Source of the DNA: Ischnura elegans
Taxonomy: Eukaryota > Arthropoda > Insecta > Odonata > Coenagrionidae
DNA length: 64,000 nucleotides
Direction of reading: 5' to 3'
NCBI RefSeq assembly: GCF_921293095.1
Contig: NC_060257.1
Location: 54,224,968 to 54,288,967 of the forward strand
Position 1 is the stretch's first letter. Every line of letters begins with the position of its first letter. The position numbers were made by a program, and so were the translations under genes. The notes under the pieces were generated by a model. The model did not search any database. It was not told where the DNA came from and was given only the letters and a program-made list of their open reading frames with translations. Of this stretch, positions 1 to 12,247 are shown piece by piece.

Positions 1-264
1 ATCAAATTTTTCCTCTCCTAATCTAGCAGTTGCTAAAGACCAATTTTTGCTCATTTTTACTTTTAGGACCACACCAGGCGATGAAATAGACGATCACGAA
101 CGTATATATATATTCGGAATAATGTTTTGTGAATTCACTTCGCGGTATGGTGACATTATAAATTCAAAAGTAAACCATTTAGTATTCAATACAGTACTAA
201 TGAAAAAACTCAACCGGTTTCGATATTTTCAGGTATTTATCTAGAGGTTTACGATAACGCTAAT

Positions 265-438
265 GACCTGAAAAGAAGGAAACCGGTTGGTTTTTTAATG
301 CATACTGTGTGGAATACAACAAAGTTTGCAAATGAGCATTTTAATTAATAAAATATATATTATGGGCACAAAAATAAACTTTGTTGTATTCCACACAGTA
401 TGCATTAAAAACCCAACCGGTTTCCTTCTTTTCAGGTC
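265..438. repeat. Foldback (inverted repeat) element
   Basis: Two arms of about 63 bases face each other. The left arm begins GACCTGAAAAGAAGGAAACC and the right arm ends with its reverse complement; about 48 AT-rich bases lie between them. A diverged third copy of the right arm lies just upstream at about 175-240 and shares CAACCGGTTT and TTTTCAGGT. No coding sequence is visible. It is a MITE-like or foldback repeat of unknown superfamily. Confidence 0.7.
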
Positions 439-1480
439 TTTAGAGTTAATTGTATTGTATTCGATCGCTTCTCAGAACGACTTCAATCGCGTTTTGGTAA
501 TCTATTGAAGTAAATACGATAGGCTGCATGCTCTGCTAATGGGAAAATCCACTACCGGCTTCCCTTTCTTTCAATCCGAAGTGGCAAGAGACCCGTTTCC
601 CGAACACATGCCGGACGTGGGAAGTGGTCCTTAGTAGGGACCTTTTGTTATCTTAACTTGGTGCACCACCCAACTTGAGTTTATTGCTTTCCTAGGGGGG
701 GTCTGACCTGCAATTGAAGCTTCACGTGTTAATAGGTGAGGTCTTTACCCTCCACCCGCCTCCTTTTGGACGGGTTGTATTGCAGGTCCGCCGCTAGCAT
801 GCATTTTCGCACAAAATCTAAACATTTCACATTCTCTTTACGGGGTCCAACCCTACCCCTACAAGTTATCTGGGGGAATGGCCACATTTCCATGGCTCTT
901 CTTTTTAACTCCGTCCAAATAGCGGTCAAAACATTTTGGCACCCTTCAGTTTCTCCTTTTCTGTCGATTTGAACGCATACCCATTACTAATTGAGAAGTC
1001 CTATTTTGGCCACAGTTTTTGTGTTTAACAGTGATCTCACAAAGAAGTTATAGTGATGTGATAACTAAAAGAATGTGATTCAGTAATTTATTAGTTCCTG
1101 ACAACCACATAAATAAGGATTATTGAGCAGGTATACTATGTTTCATTTATTTCCGTTTCTAGTTTCCGTTTTTTTAAATTGGTCTGAGACGAGGCACGCA
1201 CTATTTTTCATATTTTCCCTTCTATTTTATATTTAAACTTTGTAGAAAGAGGACTGTTGTGTAGCTTTTTACAAACCTGTGTAATTATTGTTGACTGTCA
1301 AAAATTTCATGGACATTTACGCGGCGAGAACTGCACGGAAAAATGCTGGAGAAAAAAGAGAAAACCATAGTTGCTCGAAAAAGAATTTGAATGCATATCT
1401 AGGGGGTTGTTTCAGATTACACGGAGATGAAAGGCAAAACTTGAGCTTATTAATTTTTTGAACATGAAATTTTTTTATTC
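439..1480. other. Non-coding stretch, no gene recognised
   Basis: Only short, unrelated open frames occur here and none resembles a known protein. The stretch 590-970 is more GC-rich than its surroundings. No splice-flanked conserved frame, terminal repeat pair or RNA gene was found. Confidence 0.4.
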
Positions 1481-1489
1481 TGACGAGAG

Positions 1490-2278
1490 AAGATGGCGAG
1501 CTAGTTCACGATCAATCTCTTTTTTTTAGAGGAATGGCAACTGGTTGAACAAAATTGTTGATTTCCCTGATGTATTTCGCAACCTTCCAAGCACCTCGGG
1601 TTCGTATTTTCTTAGTATTTTAATGGTGACATGGGGTCCCCTGGGATATTGTTCTAGTAGTCTCATTTTTTAACAGGTACATCCGATAAACAAAGGGGTA
1701 GGCCAAGTAAACAATTCACTGACGTTACTACGCGCTCCAAAATTAGGAAAACGAAGCTGCTTGAAGTCAAGTAATTTGCAGGAGTAGAAGAAGAGTTAAT
1801 CCTTCAATTCTCAACAATTTTGAGATCTCTGTCTTGCGGATTATTGATTGATCCGGTAAAACTTAAGAAGTTCTGCTTAGATACAGCGTAAAATTTTGTG
1901 AGACATTATGGATGGTTTTACATGCCACCCACGGAGCACAAAGTGCATACGTGGTGCAGATGTAATCGAGTCGGCTCTTCTTCCTATTGAAGAACTATCG
2001 GAGGAGGCCCAGGAATCTCGCAATAAAGATATTAGAAAATACCGCGAGCATTACGCGAGAAAAATATCTCGAATTCATACGAATGAGGATATTTTCCGGT
2101 GACTGATCCTGACATCGAACCCTTTTATTAGCACATTAGGAACTGACTGAACAAATGTCGGGGCCTTAAAGATCTTTCGCAGGAGGTTCGTGATCTTGGT
2201 CTTGCTAGAGTCTCAAAATTCTGCGAGCGAATGCGAAGAGAGGGATGGGTGGGATTGGGAAGAATCTGATGATGAATA
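1490..2278 (+). pseudogene. Broken copy of a multicopy, transposon-associated ORF
   Basis: Translated pieces in the plus direction look like the two ends of one protein with its middle missing. Around 1683-1770 is a basic segment beginning GRPSKQFTDV followed by RSKIRKTKLLEVK. Around 1900-2100 is a segment containing ADVIESALLPIEELSEEAQE and then RNKDIRKYREHYARKISR, followed by a stop at 2101-2103; similarity continues past the stop as LILTSNPFIS. From memory, the pattern 'LLPIxxLSEEAQExRNKD...REH' recurs in many uncharacterised, high-copy insect proteins, which suggests a mobile origin; this was not checked. Stops and frame changes make it a pseudogene. No terminal repeats were identified. 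Confidence 0.5.
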
Positions 2279-2430
2279 ATTATAATACATAATCCGTAAA
2301 GAAATAAACCATTAACCATGCTTATATGAGAATAAAAGAGTCACTTAAATACTATTTTGACATTTATTTAAAAATTACTTTTAGTCCATACAGAAGAACC
2401 TCACGAAATCTGATAATCGCACCTCTTTAA

Positions 2431-5400
2431 CACTTTCAATGCTGACCATGTAAAACTCAAAATCGACCCCCGGTGCGGCTGTCGTTTTTTAATGCAAAAC
2501 GCATGCATGGGTGCCAAAAGAGCTGGAAAAAATAATGAAAAAATTTTCTTGGCCCTAATTTGTTAGCTATGAATTTTTTTATTCATGACGTGATATCACG
2601 TCACCCGCACAGCGGGATATTAACGTAATGCGGGTTGCATACTGTCGGATTTTTCCCCGCACCACCGTTTTCTTTCAATTTTTTTCTGCGCTATGTATCC
2701 AAAAAAAATACGAGGAAAATGAATTTGTTATGCTCTACTGGTATCGCCATTGGTATTTTGCCACTGCTATAGGGAAATTTTTGGCTTAGATGGATGTAAT
2801 GCAAGTTATAAGTACAAGGAATCGCCGTGAACAGCTGTTTGATTGTGATGGTAATTCTGCACAAGATATTTCGGCGTATTCCTTGTACTAGTAATCCTAA
2901 GTATCGGGGTAGGGTTCGATAATATTGAATAATTTCTACATTTTCTTCTGAAGCCACTATTCTCGTCACAAATTCCTTCACTCGTTTCATGTTTTCAGCT
3001 CCAATTCCTTTCTTCCCATACGACCACCCGTAAGCATCAGATATTTAACAAAAATGGTTTTCACATACCATTATGTATTCCCTTCACTGCAGGTGCTTGA
3101 GATGGGTGGCACTCTGCTTTCGAGATTATTTTCCGACGGTGTATTAGGGTGTTTCTTGACGTGCACCACTCCTGCCGGCTGTTCTAAGGTTGGAGGGGGT
3201 ACGGAGATGAAGCGAGGGGTGATAGTAAGATTTAGTCGGTCCACTTGTGAGAACTAGGAATAACCTTTTTGGAAGTGCTATCGGAACATCAAAAAGATGG
3301 GGAAGGTATGGGGAAATATTTTGCTGATACGTGTCCTTTTAGGGTTATTGGGGTATAGGCTCCGTTGCCGAAATAAAAATGGATGTGGAAACAGAAATAA
3401 TCAACCTATAACTTCCTCATTACTATCTTCTGAACTCAAGCCAATAACATATTTTTCAATATGATGTTACCGAGTTAGAAATTAATGCATATAAACTGGA
3501 ACTAATAGTATTTGTAAGCAAACATCTTACAAGTAATCTTCATTTAGGCCACGTATCGCGGTTCTTACTACGAATATTCTGCGAAAATCTGAAAATGATG
3601 TAAATTTTTACCGCAATAATATTTTTTCATTTGGTGCATAATAATATCAATTCGAGTAAACCATAAAATGATACGTATTGCTAGGAATAGATTTGCAGCA
3701 TCTATGCCCCTTATTACTTACCCGATTACCGAAAGCATCGATACGTTTTCTTTCTAATTACACGAGGGAAAGAGTAATTCCATCGCGCTAGGAAATCTCT
3801 AGTTACTTCTTATTTATGTAAGATCCCTAGACTATTGAAAAAAGGAGCACATAACATGAAAAAAAATATTTTATTTACCCAAAACAAATTCAATACAATC
3901 GAAATGATGACCATTTTTAAATTATATATTATATACCACTACGTACAGTCATGTATGTTTTACCTGTGTAGGAAATACCTCTCTCACAAATTTTATAACA
4001 ATATAACAACCTACAATACTATTGCAATATAACAAAGCAACTAAACAAGGCAACCTATAATACTATTGCAATATATGATACAAAAATATATAATACTATT
4101 TATGCCTTCTTATGAAAGAAAGAAAAAAGCTCGGGACAGAGTAGAGGAGACCTAGCAGCCAATGTAGATATCTGCGGTCTCTTTCCTACGCCCAAGAGTG
4201 CTTGCACCGCAATAGTGCAATACTTGCACCATCGATTTTTCTTTCTGCCACCTTCCTCTTGGATGAGTTCAGGGAAGTGAGATTGATATATTGATGGTAA
4301 AAGTGGCTTGGGATAAGGAATGTGGGATGGAAGAATAAAGGATCTAATGACAGAAAGACGGAATTTATAAGGGAAATCTTTCCGGCGGGTTCACGATCAA
4401 TGAAAAAGCGTGCATAGCTTTCGGGAAGGAATTATTAGGGAATCAATGGAGGAGTTAAATGAATCTAAAAGGGACGGATTTTTTTAGAGGAAATACTCAG
4501 GCTCTGAATCGTTTGGGCTGAAAAATGTAGGGCTTGAAGAATGCTAAAGAATCCATCACGACTCATATATATCCGAAAGCAAAGCAGGTCAAACAAGATA
4601 GCAATGCTCCATAAGTCGGATATATTGGTTATAGGAATACTTACCTTGTGAATTATTAGGCCTAAGAAGGTAAAACTCTTCATAGGTCAATTGTTTCCAA
4701 TTCCTAACCTATTCTTTCGAAGATTATGAGAAAGTATGTCTGTATACGAAAGAGGGTGTCTGGGAAAAGGAGACGCAAAAAACACTTGGGTGGAATGGTG
4801 AGAGCTGGGTTTTCTATGAAAGTGATATTTTGAGGGGTCACTGAACTAAGGGTCCACCGCAAAGGACGGACGGTATTGTCAGAGGGTTCAGGAAACAATA
4901 GGACAAAGGGGATGGGCCAGTGATTGACATAAAGGGATCTGGCGTAGAAGGAGGCAACGCAGTACCTGACTGTGAGGGTTCAACCTCCTCCCCACCCTCC
5001 TCCTCTCTAATTTCTAGCTCGGAGTCTTCAGAGAATGCCTGATCCCGCTCTCTTCCAGGAGCTCCCCCTTCTTCGTGTACATTCTTCTAGAGAAGGCAGA
5101 GAGCTAAGAAGCAAATGTTTGTGCCCTTGCGGAGGTTTCCTCCCTCGACGTCGATGGCTGCAGGTCCTGATGGAAGGTCGAAGACTACTGATCATCTACA
5201 AAAGCTGATGAATAGAGAATTTCACCTCTTTCAGGCGGCATTGACTACCGGCCAGCATGAAACATTTTCCGTTTTACTTCTCGCTTCCGTACCATCTGCA
5301 ATAAATACATTGTATTTTTTTAAATTCCGATAAATAACAGGATCAAAGTAAACACTCTCGGTGAAATAGGCCAAAGCTGAAATGCTACAAACAGCTTTAC

Positions 5401-6346
5401 TAATGTAAAACTATGTTTAGGAACTAAATATTCACAATGGCGAGACAAAGAATTGAAAGCACCCATAAGCCATTGATTTCACGGTTATCGAGAAAATAAA
5501 AGCATTTTTATAAAGTAACTCCTAAGCACTTTTTCACCAATCCATTGGATAATGTGCAAACAGTTATTTGCAATTGTAATAATAATGTTTATAAGTGCAT
5601 AATATACATATATCAACAATAAATATTATAAATAACTTACACTTTTTCCGTAAATAACTTCCTTTACTCTCGTAATATTGCCGCTTGTCGATCCCCTCAC
5701 TGCTTAGGAGTTGCACTGACAAACAAAGGAAGGGTGCAAAAGTTAGAGATATGTTACGTTGCATAAAAAAATGTAATGGCATTTTCAAATTTACATTAAA
5801 GTATAACTAATCACAGTACTGCATGTATTAATTGAATAAAACTTATTAACGTCAGACAATAAAGGTTCGAAAAATGAAAGGCTCGCAAGAAGAAAAAAGG
5901 AAGGATGGAAAAAATCTATATTCTCGCTAAACATTATTAAAACAATAAAAAATTAATAAACACACATAAGTAAGTTCCAGTTAGTAAATACTTTTGATTT
6001 GTAAAATAAAACTCAAATAAAATTTGTCATACTCACGCATTAATAGAAATAAATAAAAATAATAGCATAAAATACAGGGGAGAAAATGAATGGAAATTGG
6101 CTTACCTTAAGATAAAAGAAAAAATTTCTCCCGATCCTCCCAGGAAAGGTTGCTTGAAACGGCGTCCACAAATGCGCTCCTAGATCCCTGCTGAACAACT
6201 TAGGGGGGTGAAATGTCATAAAAGAACTGAACCGAGCTCTTACGGAGGGCCGGAACCCTCGGGGTACACATGACGTGATATCACGTCATCAGCACTAGGG
6301 GATAGCGCACCATGACGTGATATCACGTCATGCCGCACTCAAGGTG
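2431..6346 (-). mobile_element. piggyBac-like element, copy 1
   Basis: The element is flanked by TTAA on both sides (2427-2430 and 6347-6350), the target duplication used by piggyBac. Its ends form imperfect inverted repeats: CACTTTCAATGC at the left and the complement CACCTTGAGTGC at the right. An 18-base perfect palindrome, TGACGTGATATCACGTCA, lies near the left end (2586-2603) and twice near the right end (6271-6288, 6313-6330). Much of the interior matches the shorter copy at 21846-24970. Transposase remnants lie on the minus strand inside. The copy is about 3.9 kb and not autonomous as it stands. Confidence 0.75.
4110..4900 (-). pseudogene. piggyBac transposase remnant (copy 1)
   Basis: On the minus strand, 4683-4465 encodes a stretch with FLGLIIHKVSIP, ISDLWSI and MSRDGFFSILQALHFS. 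It matches the usual piggyBac (DDE_Tnp_1_7) pattern of GLLxxMGLVKxPxIxDYWS followed by MSRxRFxxILRxLHFS. Downstream, around 4230-4110, a frame containing LGRRKETADIYIGC resembles the start of the C-terminal cysteine-rich domain and is then broken by a stop. The two conserved pieces lie only about 300 bases apart, so most of the catalytic core, including the aspartates, is missing. It is a dead internal-deletion copy. Confidence 0.55.
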
Positions 6347-6350
6347 TTAA

Positions 6351-9300
6351 CGTAAGTCAATGAACCCAACAACCCTCTTTTTAGCCTTTTTTATTTATTG
6401 ACTAATTTCAAAGATCATTAACTCATACTTCATTACTAAATATCATTTATTTTCATGTTTTATTATGATTTGCGTTCGTCTAAGCAGTCAGCGTTACGAT
6501 TAGCCATATAATAAGTTAAAGTTCCACGTATCGCCTAAAATAATATTTTTTCGCAAAAATAACTGCAGAAATGAAAGTAGCATGCCAAAAAACGTGTAAA
6601 GAGCAATTTTCAAAGACATCCAACGAAAATATGATTTTGGTCAAACTTTTTCGCGATCTGGGCCTTTGTGCGCCGCCTCTCCTTCTATGCTCTCTCAGTC
6701 TTCCCTTCCTTCGATGCTTGGGGTACTGACAGAGTTTGAAAGACGGGGAGCGGGAAGGAAAGGGGATAGGCGAGGTGACCTTGAAGAAAAAGACCCTCTC
6801 GCCTCTGGTTAGCTACTCTCGTGCCACCTTCCTGCTTTTTGAGAATTAAAACTGTCGATACGATTTCCTCCTATGCCGTGAGCCCTCTATAATATACTTA
6901 CTCTATGGTACTATTTTTCCAAATGTAAAACATCTTGGTTGAAACGCTCACTGTGTTCATCTCTAACAGGGCTGAGTTTTGGTGGTAAAGGCAAGGTGCG
7001 AGTCGTGAAAAAATATTTTTTTAATCATATTGCAGCTCGTTTTTTGGTACAATTAATTATATTAGCCACCAGATCATGATAATTTCAGCCATGATATTTC
7101 CTAAAGAATGTCCAGATACATTTCTGAATGCGTTCCACGCGCTTTTTCCGTTGACCTCAATTGCTGTTGAAATTCCTAATCCTTCAGCCCGTCCCTATTC
7201 TGTGGCCCAATACAAATTCCTTCTTTGATCTTTGCCTCACTTAATTGAAGGACTTTTTGTTCCAAATAAGAAAAATCAGCACTATTTTTGTCCATTGCTT
7301 TCAAAAAATTGAAAAAGTCCTTATTTCATATTCAGAGGTGGAAAAAGGATATTTTTTGGATCGACCAAAGGCTGACAAAGGACATTTTTTGATCCAGGAA
7401 CGAGTTCTATATGTTCCGGACAATTTTTCTTTCAAGTAATAATTCTTTTCTGTCTCTTTTATCCCACTCGCAGATGAAGCAACAACATTTCGTATAACCA
7501 AGCTAGTCAAATTGAAATTACTTTTAAGTGGCCTCAAATTTTCCATTTATATTTTTGGTAGTGATTTTTTTCTAAAAGTAACTGCATATTCTCGTAATAA
7601 TCTTTCATTTCATTTTAATTAGTTAACAGTATCAATGGGAGCTCATTGCCATTATGTAAGAGATTAGTCTTTAATATAACCTAGTAGGAGTAAATGAACA
7701 AACGTAATCATCTGTGTTGAATTCAAAATTAAGAGTATCCATAACGGAGAAAACATCATTGCAAAAATCAAATGGTTTTCTAGAGAAAAAATCAATTCCA
7801 ATTTGTCATGGCGAGATCGAGACATTAAAAGTTTCGTTTGTGGATCCAGCAATTTCCAACCAATCTTAGGACCAATCGTGGTCTTAATATTTCACCCTAC
7901 TTTTTTGATAAAATTTAAACCGTGCACTTGATCATTTAAATTCTCTTTGCCATAAAATGAGGTCCATCAGATGTACTCGCTCCAAAATTTGGGTCCTCCG
8001 AGTTTCCGAATCCTTCCTTATCACGTTTTTGATTATTTTCTGAATCTTCGCTAAGACTACCATCTCCATTGGTTCCACCTCTTGTACATTTTCAGAGTGA
8101 GGGAACATTAGTATCGCTGATTCAAAGTTGTCTGGATATTTTACTGTGTGTTTTGACTTCAGTGTAATTCGTTTCATTTTTTCAACAAAAATAACAGTCT
8201 GAAGAAGGATCCGCCAAATCATGACAATGGCAAATTCCTTATGATGTTTTCCCTTAGTCCAACCAGTAAGAAGCCCTAAACTGGTGCCTCACAACCCATG
8301 GGGAGCCCATCCTTTATCATGGCCACCCAACAGGCAGTCAAAAAAAACCTTATGTCTGAAAAAGGGAGTAATTTTCCACCTTTGAGCCTTAAAAGTAATT
8401 TCACCGTATTCATAACAAAAGTCATCTGGATGGTTCACGCACTATCTAGGATTGAATAAATCTAAGCCACTTCTCAGCGATTACTTTATAATAAGCTGAA
8501 TTTCCTGCGATCAACAAAATTCTCAAACTATTCTGAAACAACTCGGTTGAAACCAATTTGATTCCAATGTGCAGCACTCTTTTATATTTTGAATTCATAA
8601 GTTAGCAGCAAGATTATTCCATGCAAGCGAAATTTTAATGCGCCATTGTGGGTACTTAAGCACTGAATTTTTAATCAAGAGAAACTCTCGATTCCCCCAA
8701 AAATATAGGGGGTAGGATGTGCCGCGTAAGTTCAGTCCTGCTGTACTACAGTCTGCGCCAGAGAGAGGCTCACGGGCGCCGCGCCGATTACATTACAGCT
8801 ACAGCTGCATATACATAATAACCTGCGAGCCACGTCTAGGGTGTTTAACAGGGGAGCACGCATTAGGATACGCCGACGACCAGAGACCGGAAGTCTTAGC
8901 CTCTGAATGTTTGTCCAACCATACATGCGTCGGCAATGGATTTGCGCAAATAAAGAATGTTCACGGGCACAAATAAGCGTCAAAAGCAATTGTAGTCACA
9001 GCGGATGCAGTACCGAGCGATTGTCAAAAACACCCACGTCAATCTTTGCGATGATACGACGTTTTTTCTTAAAAGACAGTAAATACTGAGTATTGAGAAT
9101 CGGATATCTTTTATTCGTCCGGTCTTTTTCGGAGTGATCCGAAATTATTATGCTCGTTCTAGAGGTCATTTAAAAAATATTTATTGCCGCAAATCATCAT
9201 GGGACACGTGACACATGGATGATGCCTGGGTGAGACATGGGTGTTACTAACATCCGTGAGGGATGATGTCTTCCGATTTCCCCTCTTTGGTGGGTCCACG

Positions 9301-10500
9301 GTAGCTCACAATGCTATATAAGCATTTGTATATAAGCATAATTCATTGTAAATGATTTTCCCCACCCTGAAAAAGCTATTTCCAATATTATCCATCTAGA
9401 TATTTCATGGACTTGGTGTTCAAAGACATACGACAATTACTTTCAGCCGCGAGCCGTTGCTTCGACAAAAAAATTTGTAAAAAAGTAAGGAATGGGCCAG
9501 ACGTATATTTTTGAATTCGAGAGTCAAAGAGGTATTTTCCCTCGAAACGGTTTTAACAGATGCTATCCTTAATCTACGCAACCCACGTATAATTAAAGCC
9601 AAGTGGGTCAACTTAGGGGCAAGTGTTTTGTATGGAGCGTAGCTTCAATGGCTGAGGTTGGAGCTAGCTGTCTGCGCTTTGATTTTTGTTATGAGTATAT
9701 ATTTTATGAAATTTTTACTCCTTCCTTACGTGATGTTCGCATCATTGGACCTCATGGGATAGAAATGGATTGCACTCATACATTGGTATAATTTAACAAG
9801 TCTTTAAACATAATTTACATTATATGTAAGAAAAGGCTTATATTTACCTAGTCACCCTCATTACATTGAATTGTCTGCATATTAGCTATTGGTAGAGTAG
9901 GAAAGACTGTGGTTGTAATACCTCCACAAAAGAAAGTAATGTTATGGAAATTTTCTGGAGACACCGTGAAATACTTTTCGAAAAGTTGAAAGTTTAGTAA
10001 ACTTTTTTAAATTCATTGATGTAACTAATATTTGAATCATTGTCTTTCAAAACCTATCACCAATGTTGGTGTACTTCCTGCTCATTACTTCCCATCATCC
10101 AGTTTATGACATTAAAAATATGAGTCAGTTCGAATATCTAAAACCTTCTTCAGGGAGCGTGCATGCTTAAGTAGTTGGTGACGAAGTAAACTCCGAACAT
10201 CAAGGTGGCCCAGGGAAAGAAATTTATTCCACGGACCTGATTTCTTAAATGTCAGTTTACTGCAACTTAGTCTGGGGTGAGAATTATCTTTCGGGTTTAA
10301 CTATTGAGTGAATGAGTTTCCTTTTAATGAGGAAAAAGTTAAATTATATTGGAAATTATTATGTGGGCGAATGAAGCCAACCCATCCATTACCTGCGGGA
10401 AAAATTTTTTAGGTAAAAAATTTAAAAGTAAAAAAAATTTAAAAGGTAAACATGATAAAACCAGAGTGAAATACAAGTCGTTTTCCGTATTTTCGGCCAA
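6351..10500. other. Repeat-poor to unclassified non-coding stretch
   Basis: No exon with flanking splice sites or recognisable protein was found. A short segment at about 8813-8865 (AATAACCTGCGAGCCACGTC) resembles the retroposon tail family seen at 39955, 48732 and 54000. The open frames at 7301-7546 and 7932-8222 have no recognisable domain and lack supporting context. Confidence 0.4.
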
Positions 10501-10511
10501 TACGACTGAAT

Positions 10512-10640
10512 AATTCAATGACAATCCTCGCAATTGCAAACATTTTATTTCAAAATATTGGAAAAAAGTGGATCGCATTGCACTTATCACCACACCGTGG
10601 ACATTTTTGAAAACCGACCGAAGTGGCAACACAAATCACC
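10512..10640 (-). repeat. Dispersed repeat, copy related to 11587-11890
   Basis: This segment contains CCTCGCAATTGCAAACATTT, GTGGATCGCATTGCAC and GGACATTTTTGAAAACCGAC. The reverse complement of 11765-11890 carries the same blocks in the same order, so the two are inverted copies of one family. The function is unknown. Confidence 0.6.
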
Positions 10641-11586
10641 TTTATATGGGATGGATTGGGGCCTCCTCTATGCAGCCCCCCTGTGCAAACCACTGTACTT
10701 CAACCAATCGATTCCTCATAACCCCTCCCAGTGTGAAGTAATGACATTGCGCATCTGGCCATCTTAAGAAGAACCTCCATAGTTGTGCCTCATTAAAATG
10801 TGCAATATTAGTGATAATATTCGGCACTCCCCTCATACATTTTGGATTTGATGGCGGCTTGGAAGATAAGTTTCTAGGATCCCATGCGATCGTTTCTTCG
10901 CCTAAAAATGCACTCACTATTTTTAAATCGAAATTTGCCTAATTTCCCATTTCAAAGACTCGCGGGTGGGACCCATATTTCAGCATGGCTTCAACCGCTC
11001 CCGTGCGCAGTAGCGGATAAGGAAAAAACTCAAGGGAGCGCAAAAGATATTTTGAGCTACCTATACTTTTATCGTAATAAAAAATAATCAAGTTACATGT
11101 AAATTTTAAGATACTTTTGTTTAAACTGGTTATACGCAAAAACATAACAATGTTATCTTATGATATAAAAAAGTCACAATTGTAGTCCTACAATGTTCGG
11201 AAATGCGGGCAACTCCGCAAGGGGGGACGCGCGCCCCATGCGCCCCCCATATATATCCGCCACTGCCAGTGCGCGATGCATAGCGACCAGCATTACATAG
11301 TTTAAAGATCAGTGTAATTGTTTATTATCTGTAATACAGGGTCACCATAAAATAATGGTACTATTTCAGTAATCCATAGGATTATGGTAGGAAAATATCA
11401 GTCACGCCTTGCGTGCGTTATCGACCAAAACATCATCGTTCATTTTGATTCCTACTTCCATCAGCTAACCAGGATTAAAGTTTCGTGACGCGATTTTTCT
11501 CCACCCTGCATAATAATGGCGCTGTGTTCGCCAAGGTAACTGCATAGAGGGGGCCAAATTCCATCCCACGGAAGGCTGATTTCTGT

Positions 11587-11890
11587 TGCCAATTCGGTCC
11601 CATTTTAATCGGTTTTCAAAAATTAGATCTAAGGATTCCGCAGCGTTTCTTCATATGATTCTCGGCTTTCGGGGGTTCTTCCGCGTTGAGATGACCATCG
11701 GTGACAACAGTTTCTTCAAGTTCTTTCAACGTCGTCACCGATGGACATCTCCACGCGGAGGAACGCCCGAAAGAAAGAGGGACTCTTTTGGTTTTCAAAA
11801 ATGTCCGCGGCGCCGTGATGGGTGCAATGCGATCCACTTCTTCCGATATTTTGCAGTAAAATGTTCGCAATTGCGAGGATAAGCATTGAA
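11587..11890 (+). repeat. Dispersed repeat with internal hairpin
   Basis: This is the inverted relative of 10512-10640. Inside it, 11669-11779 forms a hairpin: CTTTCGGGGGTTCTTCCGCG on the left is matched by the complement of CGCGGAGGAACGCCCGAAAG on the right, with arms of about 43 bases and a loop of about 25 bases. The phrase 'ggttttcaaaaa' occurs on both sides of the hairpin, which suggests the hairpin segment was inserted or duplicated within the older repeat. Confidence 0.55.
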
Positions 11891-12019
11891 AAGTTATGAA
11901 TTTGATAGATCACGTCATCACGTATATAAATTTCGGTTTGCACCCCAATGATGCCTATTTTTCCCGTGAAACTCGTAAATTATGCATAATTAAAATCGGA
12001 AATTTTTCCTTCAGCGACG

Positions 12020-12190
12020 CGACCATACACTAATCGTATACATTGTATTTAAATTATATACATTGTATACAAATTGTATATGCTGTGTACAGCAAGTGAC
12101 TTATTACAATTTATACAATTTGTGTATAAAATGTATACAACCTGTATAAGTTGTATAAAATTTTTATACGGTTTAATACAATTTTTTCAT
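12020..12190. repeat. TGTATA-rich low-complexity tract upstream of trypsin A
   Basis: The tract repeats variants of ATTGTATA and TTGTATAC over about 170 bases and ends about 60 bases before the start codon of gene A. It may have expanded from a simple repeat. Whether it holds a TATA box for gene A cannot be decided from sequence alone. Confidence 0.5.
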
Positions 12191-12247
12191 AGGGGTAGAT
12201 ATACTGCCAGTGAATTACGGAACGCGCCCTGCCATCGCTTAGCAACT

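Noticed and set aside
10642-10917. 91-residue open frame as a gene
   Set aside because: It overlaps dispersed repeat sequence and has no recognisable domain or splice context.
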